Positions 46,790-56,103 of a stretch of 64,000 nt of DNA are shown one piece after another. Numbering within the stretch: the first letter of the stretch is position 1; each line of letters opens with the position of its first letter. The notes beneath the pieces are model-generated. The model did not search any database. It saw nothing but the letters and a program-made list of their open reading frames with translations, and was not told the origin of the DNA. The translations under genes were made by a program, and so were the position numbers. The stretch is from Vibrio sp. Isolate34 (GTDB lineage: Bacteria; Pseudomonadota; Gammaproteobacteria; Enterobacterales; Vibrionaceae): the NCBI RefSeq assembly GCF_022397915.1, contig NZ_JAKEUO010000007.1:124409-188408 (forward strand), in the 5' to 3' direction.

Positions 46790-47665
46790 ATGAAACGACT
46801 TCGAAACTGGATAATATTGGGTTGCTTACTCAGTAGCTACGCATTTGCTGAACCTTTGACCATATCCAGTTGGAATATCGAATGGTTATCAACCAACGAG
46901 GCTGTGAATAAGTTTTCCGCCCAACGTGATCAAGCCGATTTCGATAAACTTGAAGAATACTTTCAATCCTTAGATGCGGATGTGGTTGCGTTTCAAGAAG
47001 TCGATGACGCAGATGCCATTCAGCGCGTGGCTGGCAATCAATATAAGATCTTAATGTCCGACCGAGCATTACCAGAAAATAGTAACCATCAGTTCAAAGA
47101 AGTGAATCAATACACTGGCTTTGCGGTTCGTAAAGGAATCACACTGACCGACTACGCTGACTTCCCTCTGGAATCGAGTACTAACAGCAAGCTTAGGTTT
47201 GCCAGCTATGTGGTCGTTGAAACAGGCTCAAAACCAATTCACATGTTGTCTGTGCATTTAAAGGCAGGCTGCAGCGGCGCGTATAAGTCGAACCGCGATT
47301 GTTCACGCCTAAAAGATCAAGCTCAACAACTGAATAAGTGGATACAACAAAGAGAACGTAACGGTGAAGACTATGCGATCTTAGGTGACTTCAACCATAA
47401 CCTATCCTACTCAAGAGATTGGATGTGGAAGGATTTAACTGAAAACACGGATGCTCGTTTAGCGACAAGAAAGACCCGTGCGGACTGTAAGGTTCGCTCA
47501 AATCGTAATAACCACCGCACACACCAATTCCGCTCTGTAATAGACCACATTGTCGTTAGCGACTCATTGAGTGCGTCACCTGCGAAGCAAAAGGTATTTA
47601 AAACGCAAGATGTGCTGGATTACAAACTCAGCGACCACTGCCCAGTATCAACGACCATCAAATAG
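46790..47665 (+). CDS. Secreted endonuclease/exonuclease/phosphatase-family protein
   Basis: 291 residues with a signal peptide (LLSSYAFA-EP). The EEP fold motifs are all present: SSWNIEWLS, VVAFQEVDD (metal-binding Glu), MLSVHLKAGC, ILGDFNHNL and the final LSDHCPVS (catalytic Asp-His). It is probably an extracytoplasmic nuclease or phosphodiesterase; the substrate is not shown. Cysteines CSGAYKSNRDC may form a disulphide. Divergent from nrdD; single gene with a terminator. Confidence 0.85.
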   Translation: MKRLRNWIILGCLLSSYAFAEPLTISSWNIEWLSTNEAVNKFSAQRDQADFDKLEEYFQSLDADVVAFQEVDDADAIQRVAGNQYKILMSDRALPENSNHQFKEVNQYTGFAVRKGITLTDYADFPLESSTNSKLRFASYVVVETGSKPIHMLSVHLKAGCSGAYKSNRDCSRLKDQAQQLNKWIQQRERNGEDYAILGDFNHNLSYSRDWMWKDLTENTDARLATRKTRADCKVRSNRNNHRTHQFRSVIDHIVVSDSLSASPAKQKVFKTQDVLDYKLSDHCPVSTTIK

Positions 47666-47682
47666 TCGATAGAGATGTAAAA

Positions 47683-47722
47683 AGAGGCTGACTAGCTTTG
47701 TAACTAAAGCGCGTCAGCCTCT
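47683..47722. terminator. Terminator after the EEP-family gene
   Basis: AGAGGCTGAC and GTCAGCCTCT form a perfect 10-bp stem around a 20-nt loop, between convergent genes. T-runs are weak on both sides, so it may be bidirectional or a processing site. Confidence 0.65.
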
Positions 47723-47766
47723 CAAATGCTCATATCAAGCCTACTCGATAAGCGATAGGTTTAACG

Positions 47767-48198
47767 TTAGCAAGTTTTATTTGTTCGACCTGCAAACCAC
47801 ATTCCCGCCAGCATGCTTATCATAAACACCCACACGGTTGGGTTACCGCCACTGAGACTCGTCACCGCTGGCCCTGGACAAAAGCCTGCAAGCCCCCAAC
47901 CAAGTCCAAACGCTGCTGAACCGAGAATCAACTTTCTGTCGATTAGCGGGTTGTTACGGCTATCTAGCGGCTCACCATTAAACGCTTTATCACGCTTTTT
48001 AATAACTAGGTGGTAAAACGGAGCGAACACCAGTAACGCGCCACCCATCACGAATGCCAAGCTGATATCCCAATTGCCGGTAACATCTAAGAAACCAAGT
48101 ACTTTGTTCGGGTCAACCATGCCAGAGATGATCATGCCAGAGCCAAAAAGAATACCTGCGACCAAACCGATAACGATAGTAAATGAAGCGTTTTTCAT
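47767..48198 (-). CDS. YeeE/YedE-family membrane protein, half-size (DUF6691-type)
   Basis: 143 residues with about four membrane segments. It begins KNASFTIVIGLVAGILFGSGMIISGMVDPNKV and has AFGLGWGLAGFCPGPAVTSLSGG with the single cysteine characteristic of YeeE/YedE sulphur-compound carriers. These half-size proteins occur as pairs and are thought to move thiosulphate-like species. The start overlaps the stop of the partner gene (TAATG). Confidence 0.85.
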   Translation of the reverse strand: MKNASFTIVIGLVAGILFGSGMIISGMVDPNKVLGFLDVTGNWDISLAFVMGGALLVFAPFYHLVIKKRDKAFNGEPLDSRNNPLIDRKLILGSAAFGLGWGLAGFCPGPAVTSLSGGNPTVWVFMISMLAGMWFAGRTNKTC

Positions 48199-48659
48199 TA
48201 TGCCCCCAAGCCAATCAGATTCTTGATAAACACGGTTACGATTGCCACACCCATAAATACACAGGTCGCGACAATAGAACGTTTAGATAAACGAGCCATT
48301 CCGACAATGCCATGGCCGCTAGTACAACCGTTCGCTGTTTTAGTACCTAAGCCCACCAGAAGGCCAGCAATAATCACTAAAGCGAGATTCATCTCTTCTA
48401 ACTGTGGAAGTTGGTAGCCCGTCGGAATCAATAGCCAACCGCTTACGACCATTCCCACAACAAAAGCGATGCGCCAGTGTTTTTCGGTGTTTGATGTATC
48501 CGCATCTTTACGTTCTTTGTTACTGGTGCCAGTTGGCAATAATCGGCTGACAATGCCACTAATGCCCGCAACTCGGCCAATCCCCAACATTAAAACAATG
48601 GCCGACACGCCTAACAACATGCCACCGAAAAAAGCATCCCAAGGAATCAAATTAAGCAC
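48198..48659 (-). CDS. YeeE/YedE-family membrane protein, half-size
   Basis: 153 residues with about four membrane segments. The conserved LVGLGTKTANGCTSGHGIVGMARLS block with its cysteine is the YeeE/YedE signature. It forms a coupled pair with the gene downstream, which together make up a complete sulphur-compound transporter. A short cytoplasmic charged stretch (TSNKERKDADTSNTEK) lies between the first and second membrane segments. First gene of the two-gene unit; its regulator is not seen here. Confidence 0.87.
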   Translation of the reverse strand: MLNLIPWDAFFGGMLLGVSAIVLMLGIGRVAGISGIVSRLLPTGTSNKERKDADTSNTEKHWRIAFVVGMVVSGWLLIPTGYQLPQLEEMNLALVIIAGLLVGLGTKTANGCTSGHGIVGMARLSKRSIVATCVFMGVAIVTVFIKNLIGLGA

Positions 48660-48811
48660 AGACCTCTCCTATCCACAAACATCATAAACTCATAACAACC
48701 CATAAATTAGAGTTTACTAATAAATATAAATTAGTCAATGCTAATGTAAATTCCCTCGCTTATGCTTATGTTTGTTTGATTTACTATCCAACCAGTACAA
48801 AACCACAAAAA

Positions 48812-48839
48812 AAGCCCTTAGGCGTTAACCTAAGGGCTT
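48812..48839 (-). terminator. Terminator after the glycosyltransferase gene
   Basis: AAGCCCTTAGG-cgttaa-CCTAAGGGCTT is an 11-bp perfect stem, followed on the minus strand by seven T. Confidence 0.9.
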
Positions 48840-48865
48840 ATGATTTCATTTGAGCTGTATAACAG

Positions 48866-50098
48866 TTACTTAGCCTTGTTCTTTTCAGCTATCCACTGAG
48901 ACATATACTTGGTACTTGCCATGCTGTGGTGCTTTAGCATCGAACCAAAGAAGTTATCCAGTCGATGAGATTCAAGTTCAGAATCTAGCGTAGTCAATCG
49001 CTCGATCAATTTGTCACCCAGTTGATTCTGCTCGTAGTGTGCTTCAAGAATTGAGTAACATTGGCTTTGAGCCTTGAGCCACCTCTCTTCATCTTTATAG
49101 AGAGTGACAGCATGTTCAACAAACTCGTCGATATCATCAGCAACTGCACCTGGCCATTGCAGTTCGCCTTGCGGTAGCATGCCTTCACTGCCGATCTCGC
49201 TGGTTACATTCGGAGTTTGTAGCTTCATCGCATCTAGCAGCTTGCCTTTAATGCCAGCACCAAAACGTAATGGAGCAACACAAACACGCGCATCTTCCAT
49301 CACTTCTTGAGCGTCTTTCGCCCAACCTTTGATATGGAAACCGGTTTTAGGGTTATGCAAAGCCGTTGCTTTCGGAGGCGGATAAGATCCGTAAATATGA
49401 AGTTCAGTGTCAGGTAACTGCTTACGAATCTTCGGCCAAATCTTCTGTAACTGAAGCACAGCATCCCAGTTAGGCGCATGTCTAAAGTTACCTATCGTCA
49501 TGAAATGCTTACGCTCTTCATAGCTTTTCGTACTTTCAGGCAGCGTAGTGAGATCAACCATGAAAGGTAGATGATGTAATAACTTTGGATCGATATTGAA
49601 CTCAGATTGCAGCAATTCCATCTCGTAGCTTGAGATGATCAACGAAAGATCACAGCGTAGAATCGCGGCAATTTCACGTTTCGCCAAATCACTGTACAGG
49701 TGCTCTTTCGTTAACTCTGTCTCTTTCTTAACAGCTTCATGTCGAGCATTACGCAGAAACTGTAAGTCTTCCGTATCCAGTAACTTAAAGGCATTCGGAC
49801 ATACCTTCTCAACACGCCAACCGAACTGCTCTTCCATCATGAAACGGTCAAACATAACAACGTCCGGTTGCAACTCTTCGATGTACTGGTCAAAGCTATC
49901 GCAATTTAGCTGAATAGATTGGCTTGTGATGCCCTCTTCAGAGAGATCAATCATGTGCTCGGTTTCTTGAGCTGGCGTTGCGAACTCAACAGACCAACCT
50001 TGTCTCTTAAATAGACGTAAAAGAGACATCATATGGCTGCCAGCCGCCGATGAATTCGGTTCTGGCCATACGTAGCCAATTGCTAAAACTTTCTTCAA
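48866..50098 (-). CDS. GT4-type glycosyltransferase
   Basis: 410-residue protein with two Rossmann-like halves of the GT-B fold. The start KKVLAIGYVWPEPNSSAAGSH is an N-terminal donor/acceptor loop, and the C-terminal part has HFMTIGNFRHAPNWDAV, LHIYGSYPP and VCVAPLRFGAGIKGKLLDAM, the GT4 nucleotide-sugar site. No membrane segment is seen. No polysaccharide cluster surrounds it, so the acceptor is unknown. A single gene with its own terminator. Confidence 0.8.
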   Translation of the reverse strand: MKKVLAIGYVWPEPNSSAAGSHMMSLLRLFKRQGWSVEFATPAQETEHMIDLSEEGITSQSIQLNCDSFDQYIEELQPDVVMFDRFMMEEQFGWRVEKVCPNAFKLLDTEDLQFLRNARHEAVKKETELTKEHLYSDLAKREIAAILRCDLSLIISSYEMELLQSEFNIDPKLLHHLPFMVDLTTLPESTKSYEERKHFMTIGNFRHAPNWDAVLQLQKIWPKIRKQLPDTELHIYGSYPPPKATALHNPKTGFHIKGWAKDAQEVMEDARVCVAPLRFGAGIKGKLLDAMKLQTPNVTSEIGSEGMLPQGELQWPGAVADDIDEFVEHAVTLYKDEERWLKAQSQCYSILEAHYEQNQLGDKLIERLTTLDSELESHRLDNFFGSMLKHHSMASTKYMSQWIAEKNKAK

Positions 50099-50196
50099 AA
50101 CACTTCCTAAGAAATAACAAAAGGGACTGTAGAAGTCCCTAATAAAACGTAAATCGATTTATACCGCTGATTATAATTAGTTTTAAAACTCAGCGA

Positions 50197-50679
50197 TCAG
50201 ATTCGCTCACCTACATTGCGAGCTATCATAAGCACTTCATCCGCAGAGTACAGGTTCGAAATCGTCGTTTCGACTTCTGCGCCCAACGTTGATTGATAAA
50301 GCTTTTGTGCAAAGTTGTCTGCTCTGGTGGTCACTAATACATGTTTTAGTGTCGAGCCTTGCTCTGCTAGCTTCTGCTTCACTTGCGGCAAGGAGTCTAG
50401 AACCAGCTTTTTACCCAATCCTTGCCCCTGCGCGCTCGGTAACACAGCAAGTTGCTCTAGTTCCAAAACAGCTTCAGGTCTAAACCCACTCTTTTGCACC
50501 CAAATAATGTAGCCGACAATCTTGCCTTCGTTCTCGGCAACGAAGTTAAGAAAGCGTGGCGCAGCATTTAAGTTACATTGTAACCAATATTTTGAGCTTT
50601 GCTGTCGGACAAAAGTAGCTTGGTGAACTAAAGCCGCCCCATCGAGGTCGGCTTCTGTCATAAAACGAACTTGCACCAT
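50197..50679 (-). CDS. GNAT-family N-acetyltransferase
   Basis: 160 residues. The acetyl-CoA-binding motif A is LEQLAVLPSAQGQGLGKKLV (Q/RxxGxG/A form, QGQGLG) at about residues 72-92. The start MVQVRFMTEADLDGAALVHQ is usual for the family. The substrate is unknown. It follows the fabH2 gene by 4 nt on the same strand, so it is cotranscribed with it. Confidence 0.85.
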   Translation of the reverse strand: MVQVRFMTEADLDGAALVHQATFVRQQSSKYWLQCNLNAAPRFLNFVAENEGKIVGYIIWVQKSGFRPEAVLELEQLAVLPSAQGQGLGKKLVLDSLPQVKQKLAEQGSTLKHVLVTTRADNFAQKLYQSTLGAEVETTISNLYSADEVLMIARNVGERI

Positions 50680-50683
50680 GCTG

Positions 50684-51784
50684 CTACTCGTTCTCAGAAT
50701 TAGGACGCGTTTTACAGTGTAAAATGGCTCTTTCTAAAAGCTCTAAAGCCGACTTATCCGCTTCTGGCAGCTTAGCGTCCGATTGGCCTAACGGTTCAAC
50801 TCTGCTACCCCATTTAATATGACCAGCACCCCAAGTTAAACCGGCACCGAATGCCGCTACAAGGATGTTTGAGTTAGGTTTAACAAAGCCTTGCTCTAAT
50901 GATTCACACAATGCAATCGGCACAGTCGCAGCCGACGTGTTGCCGTAGTTTTGAATGTTCACGAACGCTTTCTCACGTTCAATGCCCGCCATATCACACA
51001 GAGTTTGAATGATTCGGATATTTGCTTGGTGTGGAATCACAACATCGATGTTGTCTGTTGAGATACCAGTGCGGCTCAATACTGTGTGTGCTGCTGCACC
51101 CATGCCTTTAACCGCACGTTTGAAGATCTCTTTACCTACGAAATCAAAGTCCCAGTAACCGTTATCAGCAGCGAAGCGATCCATAGAAGTACCGAACTTT
51201 GGTACTGCTAAAATATCGCGGCCTTCCGCGTCACAACCGATTTGAGCTTCTTGCAGGCCAACTTGCTCTTCAGTGCGAGATAGAACCACAGCGCCAGCGC
51301 CATCACCGAATAGAACCGCAGTATCACGCTTGGTCCAGTCAATGAAGAATGAAAGACGTTCTGCGCCCACAACGATCGCATTGCGGTAGTTGCCCGCTTG
51401 AATTAATCGAGTCGCAGTTTCAACACCGTAAATAAAGCCAGTACATGCCGCATTAAGGTCAAAAGCCGCTGCGCTCTTGATGCCTAGGTTCTGTTGAACT
51501 TTAGACGCAGTATTTGGAATAAGAGAGTCAGGGCTGCACGTTGCGATGATCACGAGGTCGATATCTTCGGCAGTAAGGCCAGCACACGCCATTGCGTGTT
51601 GAGCAGCAACAGTCGCTAGTTCAGAGGTATTTACATGACTGATACGACGGTTTTCGATACCAGTTCGAGTACGAATCCACTCGTCAGACGTATCAATGAA
51701 AGTGCTTAAATCATCATTGGACAGCACGGCTGGTGGCAGACACTTTCCCCAGCCAGTAATCTCGGCGTAAAATTTTGTCATCAT
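50684..51784 (-). CDS. fabH2: Beta-ketoacyl-ACP synthase III (second FabH)
   Basis: 366 residues. The catalytic triad of FabH is intact: C114 in NAACTGF, H252 in PHQAN and N282 in [18 protein letters not shown] is also present. It is longer than typical FabH (about 317) owing to a C-terminal tail after HIKWGS that has no obvious domain. The stand-alone position beside trxC is that of FabH2 on V. cholerae chromosome II. It condenses acyl-CoA with malonyl-ACP, possibly with a chain-length preference different from the fab-cluster FabH. A GNAT gene follows in the operon. Confidence 0.9.
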   Translation of the reverse strand: MMTKFYAEITGWGKCLPPAVLSNDDLSTFIDTSDEWIRTRTGIENRRISHVNTSELATVAAQHAMACAGLTAEDIDLVIIATCSPDSLIPNTASKVQQNLGIKSAAAFDLNAACTGFIYGVETATRLIQAGNYRNAIVVGAERLSFFIDWTKRDTAVLFGDGAGAVVLSRTEEQVGLQEAQIGCDAEGRDILAVPKFGTSMDRFAADNGYWDFDFVGKEIFKRAVKGMGAAAHTVLSRTGISTDNIDVVIPHQANIRIIQTLCDMAGIEREKAFVNIQNYGNTSAATVPIALCESLEQGFVKPNSNILVAAFGAGLTWGAGHIKWGSRVEPLGQSDAKLPEADKSALELLERAILHCKTRPNSENE

Positions 51785-51903
51785 TTACCTGTTTATTGTT
51801 TGTTTTTATTTAAGTATCGTATTCTTGTTTTAAACAGTATAAGCGTTCCGTGCGTGATTCGTAAATCGCGTTAGACACGGAGTTGCAATAAAAAGAGAAA
51901 GTT

Positions 51904-52338
51904 ATGTCTACATTCAACACACGTTGCCCTTCTTGCGGTGGCGTAAACCGAGTTCCTTCAGAACGAATTTCAGAAAGCCCAACTTGTGGTAAATGCAAAA
52001 ACGCATTACTAGATGGCGCGCCAATCGAAGGCACATCATTGAATTTCCAATCTATTTTGAACAGTTCACAGCCTGTGGTTGTCGATTTCTGGGCAACATG
52101 GTGTAACCCATGCGTGGGCTTCGCCCCTGTGTTCAGCGACGTCGCAAAAGAGCGCTCTGGAGATGTTCGATTCGTTAAGATTGATACCGAAGCTCAGCAG
52201 CAGCTTGCGGCAATGTACCAAATCAGAAGTATTCCTACTGTGATGGTATTTAAGGACGGTAAACGTGTCGACACGATCAACGGTGCGTTACCAAAAGGTC
52301 AATTTGATCAATGGCTTAATCAAGCTTTAACTAAGTAA
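51904..52338 (+). CDS. trxC: Thioredoxin 2
   Basis: 144-residue thioredoxin with an N-terminal zinc-binding region carrying two CxxC pairs (C8/C11 and C28/C31), the feature that separates TrxC from TrxA. The thioredoxin domain is at about 45-143. The redox site reads WATWCNPC (C67, C70), with Asn where most thioredoxins have Gly; this may change its redox potential. The cis-proline segment IRSIPTVMVFKDG is normal. Divergent from fabH2. Confidence 0.93.
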   Translation: MSTFNTRCPSCGGVNRVPSERISESPTCGKCKNALLDGAPIEGTSLNFQSILNSSQPVVVDFWATWCNPCVGFAPVFSDVAKERSGDVRFVKIDTEAQQQLAAMYQIRSIPTVMVFKDGKRVDTINGALPKGQFDQWLNQALTK

Positions 52339-52372
52339 GTTTGTTTCGATTCTTTCAGTAATCAACAAACAA

Positions 52373-52415
52373 AATAGGTTAAGGCCCCTTAATGGATAAG
52401 GCTCCTTAACCTATT
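52373..52415. terminator. Terminator between trxC and the GMC oxidoreductase gene
   Basis: AATAGGTTAAGG and CCTTAACCTATT form a perfect 12-bp stem between convergent genes. Confidence 0.72.
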
Positions 52416-52447
52416 GTAAATCCACCTGTTATTTCTAATCTGTGTTT

Positions 52448-54115
52448 CTAACCCGTCATTTCCTGTTCTGTGCTTTCATTCGCGCCTTGCTTAATTAGAC
52501 TGCCTTTCTTATCCAAGTTATATTGGCTTTTAATCTGATCAGCGACTTTCTCAGCAATCATTATGGTTGGCGCATTGGTATTGGCCCCGACTAATGTTGG
52601 CATAACCGACGCATCAATGACTCTTAAGTTGTTCAACCCATGGACTTTAAGATCTCTATCCACCACAGCTAATGAATCACCACTAGGTCCCATTTTACAG
52701 GTTCCAACAGGATGATATTGGGTATCAGCGCGGTTACGGATGTCTTGCTCGATAGCCTTGTCATCATTGGCATCGACAGGATAAAAAGTATTGCCACGGA
52801 TATCATCGAACGCTTCGCTTTCTAGCATTTGATACTGCTTCTTCCAGCCTTTAATCATGACGTCCATGTCTTCGGGGTGACTGAAAAAAGCAGGGTCGAT
52901 CTTAGGCGGATCATACGGATCGCTACTATTGAGCGTTACCGTGCCTACGCTTTTCGGGCGTAGCAAGGTGACATGGGACGTAAACCCATGACTGGTATGT
53001 ATTTTTCGGGCATGGTCATCAACCACAGCAACCACAAATACAAACTCTAGATCCGGCACGGCAATATGGTCTTCTGAACAAAGAAAACCTATCCCTTCTG
53101 CAAAATTACTGCTCATCTTGCCGCGGCGTTCTTTGTGCCATAGCGGTAAAGCTTTGGTCATTTCAGAGGCCATATGCAGCGAAATACCAAATGTTTCACG
53201 CTTTTCACTACATTTGTACGAATGGACTAAGTCGATATGGTCTTGAAGGTTCTTGCCCACTCCAGGCAATTCATGAACCTGTTCGATGCCATGCGTCTCT
53301 AGCTCAGCTTTAGCGCCGACACCCGAGAGCAACAGCAATTGGGGGGAACCAAAGGCGCCAGCGGATAGAATGACTTCTTTGTTGCATTGGATCTGATAAC
53401 GCTTGCCGTTAGAACCATACTCGACACCAACCGCCTTCTTGCCTTCAAACAAGACCTTATGTGTGGTTGCTTTAGTTACCACAGTGAGGTTGGGACGCGA
53501 TAGATTCGGTGTTAAATACGCCTTGGCAGCACTACATCTTTCACCATTCAGCTGAGTCACCTGCGTCGGCATTGCACCAAACTGAGCGGCACCGTTGATG
53601 TCCTCATTGCGAGGAACACCTATCGATTCACACGCGGTTAAATAGCGTTCCAACATTGGGCTTGGCGACCTAAGGTTTGCCACATTCAATGGACCACCTT
53701 GACCGTGATATTCATCTTGGTGGACTTCGTTATTTTCTGCTTTCTTAAAGTAAGGCAGACACGATTCATAGTTCCAGCCAACATTACCTAAGCTTTCCCA
53801 AGTGTCGTAGTCATAGCGATGTCCACGGGCGTACATCATGGCGTTGATAGAGCTAGAACCACCGAGTGTCTTACCTCTCGGTTGATAGCCCTTACGACCA
53901 TTTAAACCCGGCTGTTTAACGGTCTCGAAAGCCCAGTTGTTGAGCTTGGTTGGCATCATCGCCACAACACCCACTGGAGTATGGATAAATGGGCTCGTGT
54001 CTTTGCCACCAGCTTCCAACAAACAAACGGTCGTGTTGGGATCTTCAGACAGTCTAGAAGCCATCACACAACCTGCGGAGCCTCCGCCTACGATAATAAA
54101 GTCATAGTTATCCAT
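52448..54115 (-). CDS. GMC-family flavin alcohol/choline dehydrogenase-like oxidoreductase
   Basis: About 555 residues. The FAD-binding motif is DFIIVGGGSAGCVMASRLSE. The GMC signatures are PRGKTLGGSSSINAMMYARGH (first part) and VILSAGAFGSPQLLLLSGVG, with the catalytic region YHPVGTCKMG (His) and VIDASVMPTLVGANTNAPTIMIAEK. I chose the ATG at 54113-54115 because GGAGG lies 7 nt upstream; this places it inside the last codons of the acyl-CoA ligase gene (8-nt overlap). It resembles choline dehydrogenase and AlkJ-type alcohol dehydrogenases; the linked ligase favours an alcohol or aldehyde feeding CoA-thioester formation, but that is inference. Confidence 0.87.
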   Translation of the reverse strand: MDNYDFIIVGGGSAGCVMASRLSEDPNTTVCLLEAGGKDTSPFIHTPVGVVAMMPTKLNNWAFETVKQPGLNGRKGYQPRGKTLGGSSSINAMMYARGHRYDYDTWESLGNVGWNYESCLPYFKKAENNEVHQDEYHGQGGPLNVANLRSPSPMLERYLTACESIGVPRNEDINGAAQFGAMPTQVTQLNGERCSAAKAYLTPNLSRPNLTVVTKATTHKVLFEGKKAVGVEYGSNGKRYQIQCNKEVILSAGAFGSPQLLLLSGVGAKAELETHGIEQVHELPGVGKNLQDHIDLVHSYKCSEKRETFGISLHMASEMTKALPLWHKERRGKMSSNFAEGIGFLCSEDHIAVPDLEFVFVVAVVDDHARKIHTSHGFTSHVTLLRPKSVGTVTLNSSDPYDPPKIDPAFFSHPEDMDVMIKGWKKQYQMLESEAFDDIRGNTFYPVDANDDKAIEQDIRNRADTQYHPVGTCKMGPSGDSLAVVDRDLKVHGLNNLRVIDASVMPTLVGANTNAPTIMIAEKVADQIKSQYNLDKKGSLIKQGANESTEQEMTG

Positions 54116-55715
54116 TGATTGCCTCCGCAACTTCTAGAGGATGCAACTCTCGCTTCAATATTTTACCTGTTGCCGTCATGGGTAACGCATTACGAATGAA
54201 CACTTTACGAGGATATTTGTAATCCGCGAGTTGCTCACGACACCAAGCCATCAAGGCTTTGCTATCACATTGTGTATGCTCGTGAAGCACCACGTGGGCA
54301 TGAATCTCTTCACCGAGCTGATCATGGTGCTCACCGACCACCGCTACCATTTCCACATCAGGGTGACACATCAATACTTCTTCGATTTCTCTCGGATAAA
54401 CGTTGTAACCGCCTCGGATGATCATGTCTTTCACACGATCAACAATGAACAAGTTACCGTGCTCATCAACGCGCCCGATATCACCCGTTAAAAACCAACC
54501 ATCTCGGATCGCTTCTGCCGTCGCTTCCGGTCGTTGATAGTAGCCTTTCATAACACTTGGGCTCTTAATGCACACTTCGCCCAATTTTCCCATTGCGACG
54601 GAGTTGCCTTGTACATCAGTAATCTTGATAAGGTGACCACACAGCGGCTGACCAACACTGCCCGACAGACGATCACCATCAATGTGATTGAAAGTCGCGA
54701 CTGGCGCCGTTTCAGATAGCCCGTATCCTTCCAATACCGGTAATTCAAAGCGAGACTCAAACTGACGAATAACCTCAAGTGGCATGGAAGCACCACCAGA
54801 CACGCCAAGCCTTAAGCTATGTTTAACCTGTTCAGACCGTTTGCTTGTTTTTTCTGAACTATCAGGAGACTCTTCTCCCGCCTTTAGCAACGCGATATAC
54901 ATAGTAGGAACGCCAGCAAAGACACTCACTTTGTGATTAATGATCTGATCGATCACCAGAGATGGCTCAAAGCGCGGAATCAGGACCATGGTTGAACCCG
55001 TCAACACGCTCGCGTTCATCATGACGGTTTGGCCAAAACTGTGGAACAGAGGAAGCGTAGCCATGGTCGTGTCGCTGTATTCCAATCTCATAAGATACTG
55101 TGACGACATCGCATTGGTTTGCATGTTGGTGTGTGAAAGCTCAGCGCCCTTTGGCTGGCCTGTGGTACCCGAGGTATACAGGATGACTGCGGTATCATCG
55201 CCATGACAAGCTACAGACTCATACGCATCCAAAGGCTGTGCCAGCCAATCTGCAATCGTTTCTTGATGATCATGGTTTTCTGACAGAGTGGATGTTGCGC
55301 CGCTTGGTATTGGCATATCCACGAAATGTTCGCAGTTATCTGCCTGCGCAAAACCTTTTAATCCATAGCGCCCAATGGGTAACTCTTCACTGCCCTCAAA
55401 ACAAAGGTAGGCTTTCGCATCAGAGTCATTGAGGTGATAAGCGATCTCTCTGGCCTTAAACAACACGTTTAAAGGCACTACGACACAGCCCGCTTTTAGA
55501 ATGCCGTAATAAGCAATGGGGAAATAAGTCACATTAGGACACGACAGCGCAACCTTATCGCCCTTTTTTAACCCAAGTCGTTCTAAATTGGCAGCTACCT
55601 TCCCAGCAAGTTGTTCCAACTGAGCGAAGCTGACTTCATCCGTGCCCATACGCAGAGCGGCTTTAGTTGGAAACAGCGAAGCGCTGCGTTCCAAGTTAAC
55701 AGCAAGATTGTGCAT
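54108..55715 (-). CDS. Acyl-CoA synthetase (AMP-forming)
   Basis: 535 residues from the ATG at 55713-55715, which has AAGGAG 7 nt before it; the open frame extends 33 codons upstream without support. AMP-binding motifs: P-loop VILYTSGTTGQPKGAELSH, YGLSETAP, FLTGDIGRVDEHGNLFIVDR, and C-terminal catalytic lysine in TGKILKREL. It activates a carboxylic acid as acyl-AMP and then CoA thioester; the chain length is not decidable here. First gene of a two-gene unit with the GMC oxidoreductase, divergent from an AraC regulator. Confidence 0.9.
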   Translation of the reverse strand: MHNLAVNLERSASLFPTKAALRMGTDEVSFAQLEQLAGKVAANLERLGLKKGDKVALSCPNVTYFPIAYYGILKAGCVVVPLNVLFKAREIAYHLNDSDAKAYLCFEGSEELPIGRYGLKGFAQADNCEHFVDMPIPSGATSTLSENHDHQETIADWLAQPLDAYESVACHGDDTAVILYTSGTTGQPKGAELSHTNMQTNAMSSQYLMRLEYSDTTMATLPLFHSFGQTVMMNASVLTGSTMVLIPRFEPSLVIDQIINHKVSVFAGVPTMYIALLKAGEESPDSSEKTSKRSEQVKHSLRLGVSGGASMPLEVIRQFESRFELPVLEGYGLSETAPVATFNHIDGDRLSGSVGQPLCGHLIKITDVQGNSVAMGKLGEVCIKSPSVMKGYYQRPEATAEAIRDGWFLTGDIGRVDEHGNLFIVDRVKDMIIRGGYNVYPREIEEVLMCHPDVEMVAVVGEHHDQLGEEIHAHVVLHEHTQCDSKALMAWCREQLADYKYPRKVFIRNALPMTATGKILKRELHPLEVAEAING

Positions 55716-56103
55716 CCATGATCTCCTTATTTGGCTAGACCTAGCGGTCACATTCGCCTTAGACGTTTTAATCGTTGTAATAAGTGTTGTCTTTGTTGCT
55801 ATCAGAGCCTGCACATTGGCGTGTAATGTAGGTAAGAGTATTTATTGCGCAATATAGTAGGAATTGAGCAACATGTTGAGACGCTCCAATGTGCAACCCA
55901 TCAAATTACAACATTTTGATAACATTTCTAACAGGTTTCAAAAAGACAAAAACCGGTGATATTCGGACATAGCTCAATCAGACCTTGTAAAACCTTGCAT
56001 ACATAAAGCAAAAGTTTGAACAAGCTTGGGAAAGTGAGAACAAGCAACAGGCGTAAATGTTAAAAGTTCGGTTAAGATGACGATATTCAACAAGAGGCAT
56101 CCT
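55716..56103. other. Divergent promoter interval
   Basis: 388 bp between the acyl-CoA ligase and the AraC-type regulator. It must hold both promoters. A 10-bp perfect palindrome CAACATGTTG at 55869-55878, with a related CAACATTTTG about 40 bp further on, is a candidate operator for the regulator. No gene is seen. Confidence 0.5.
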
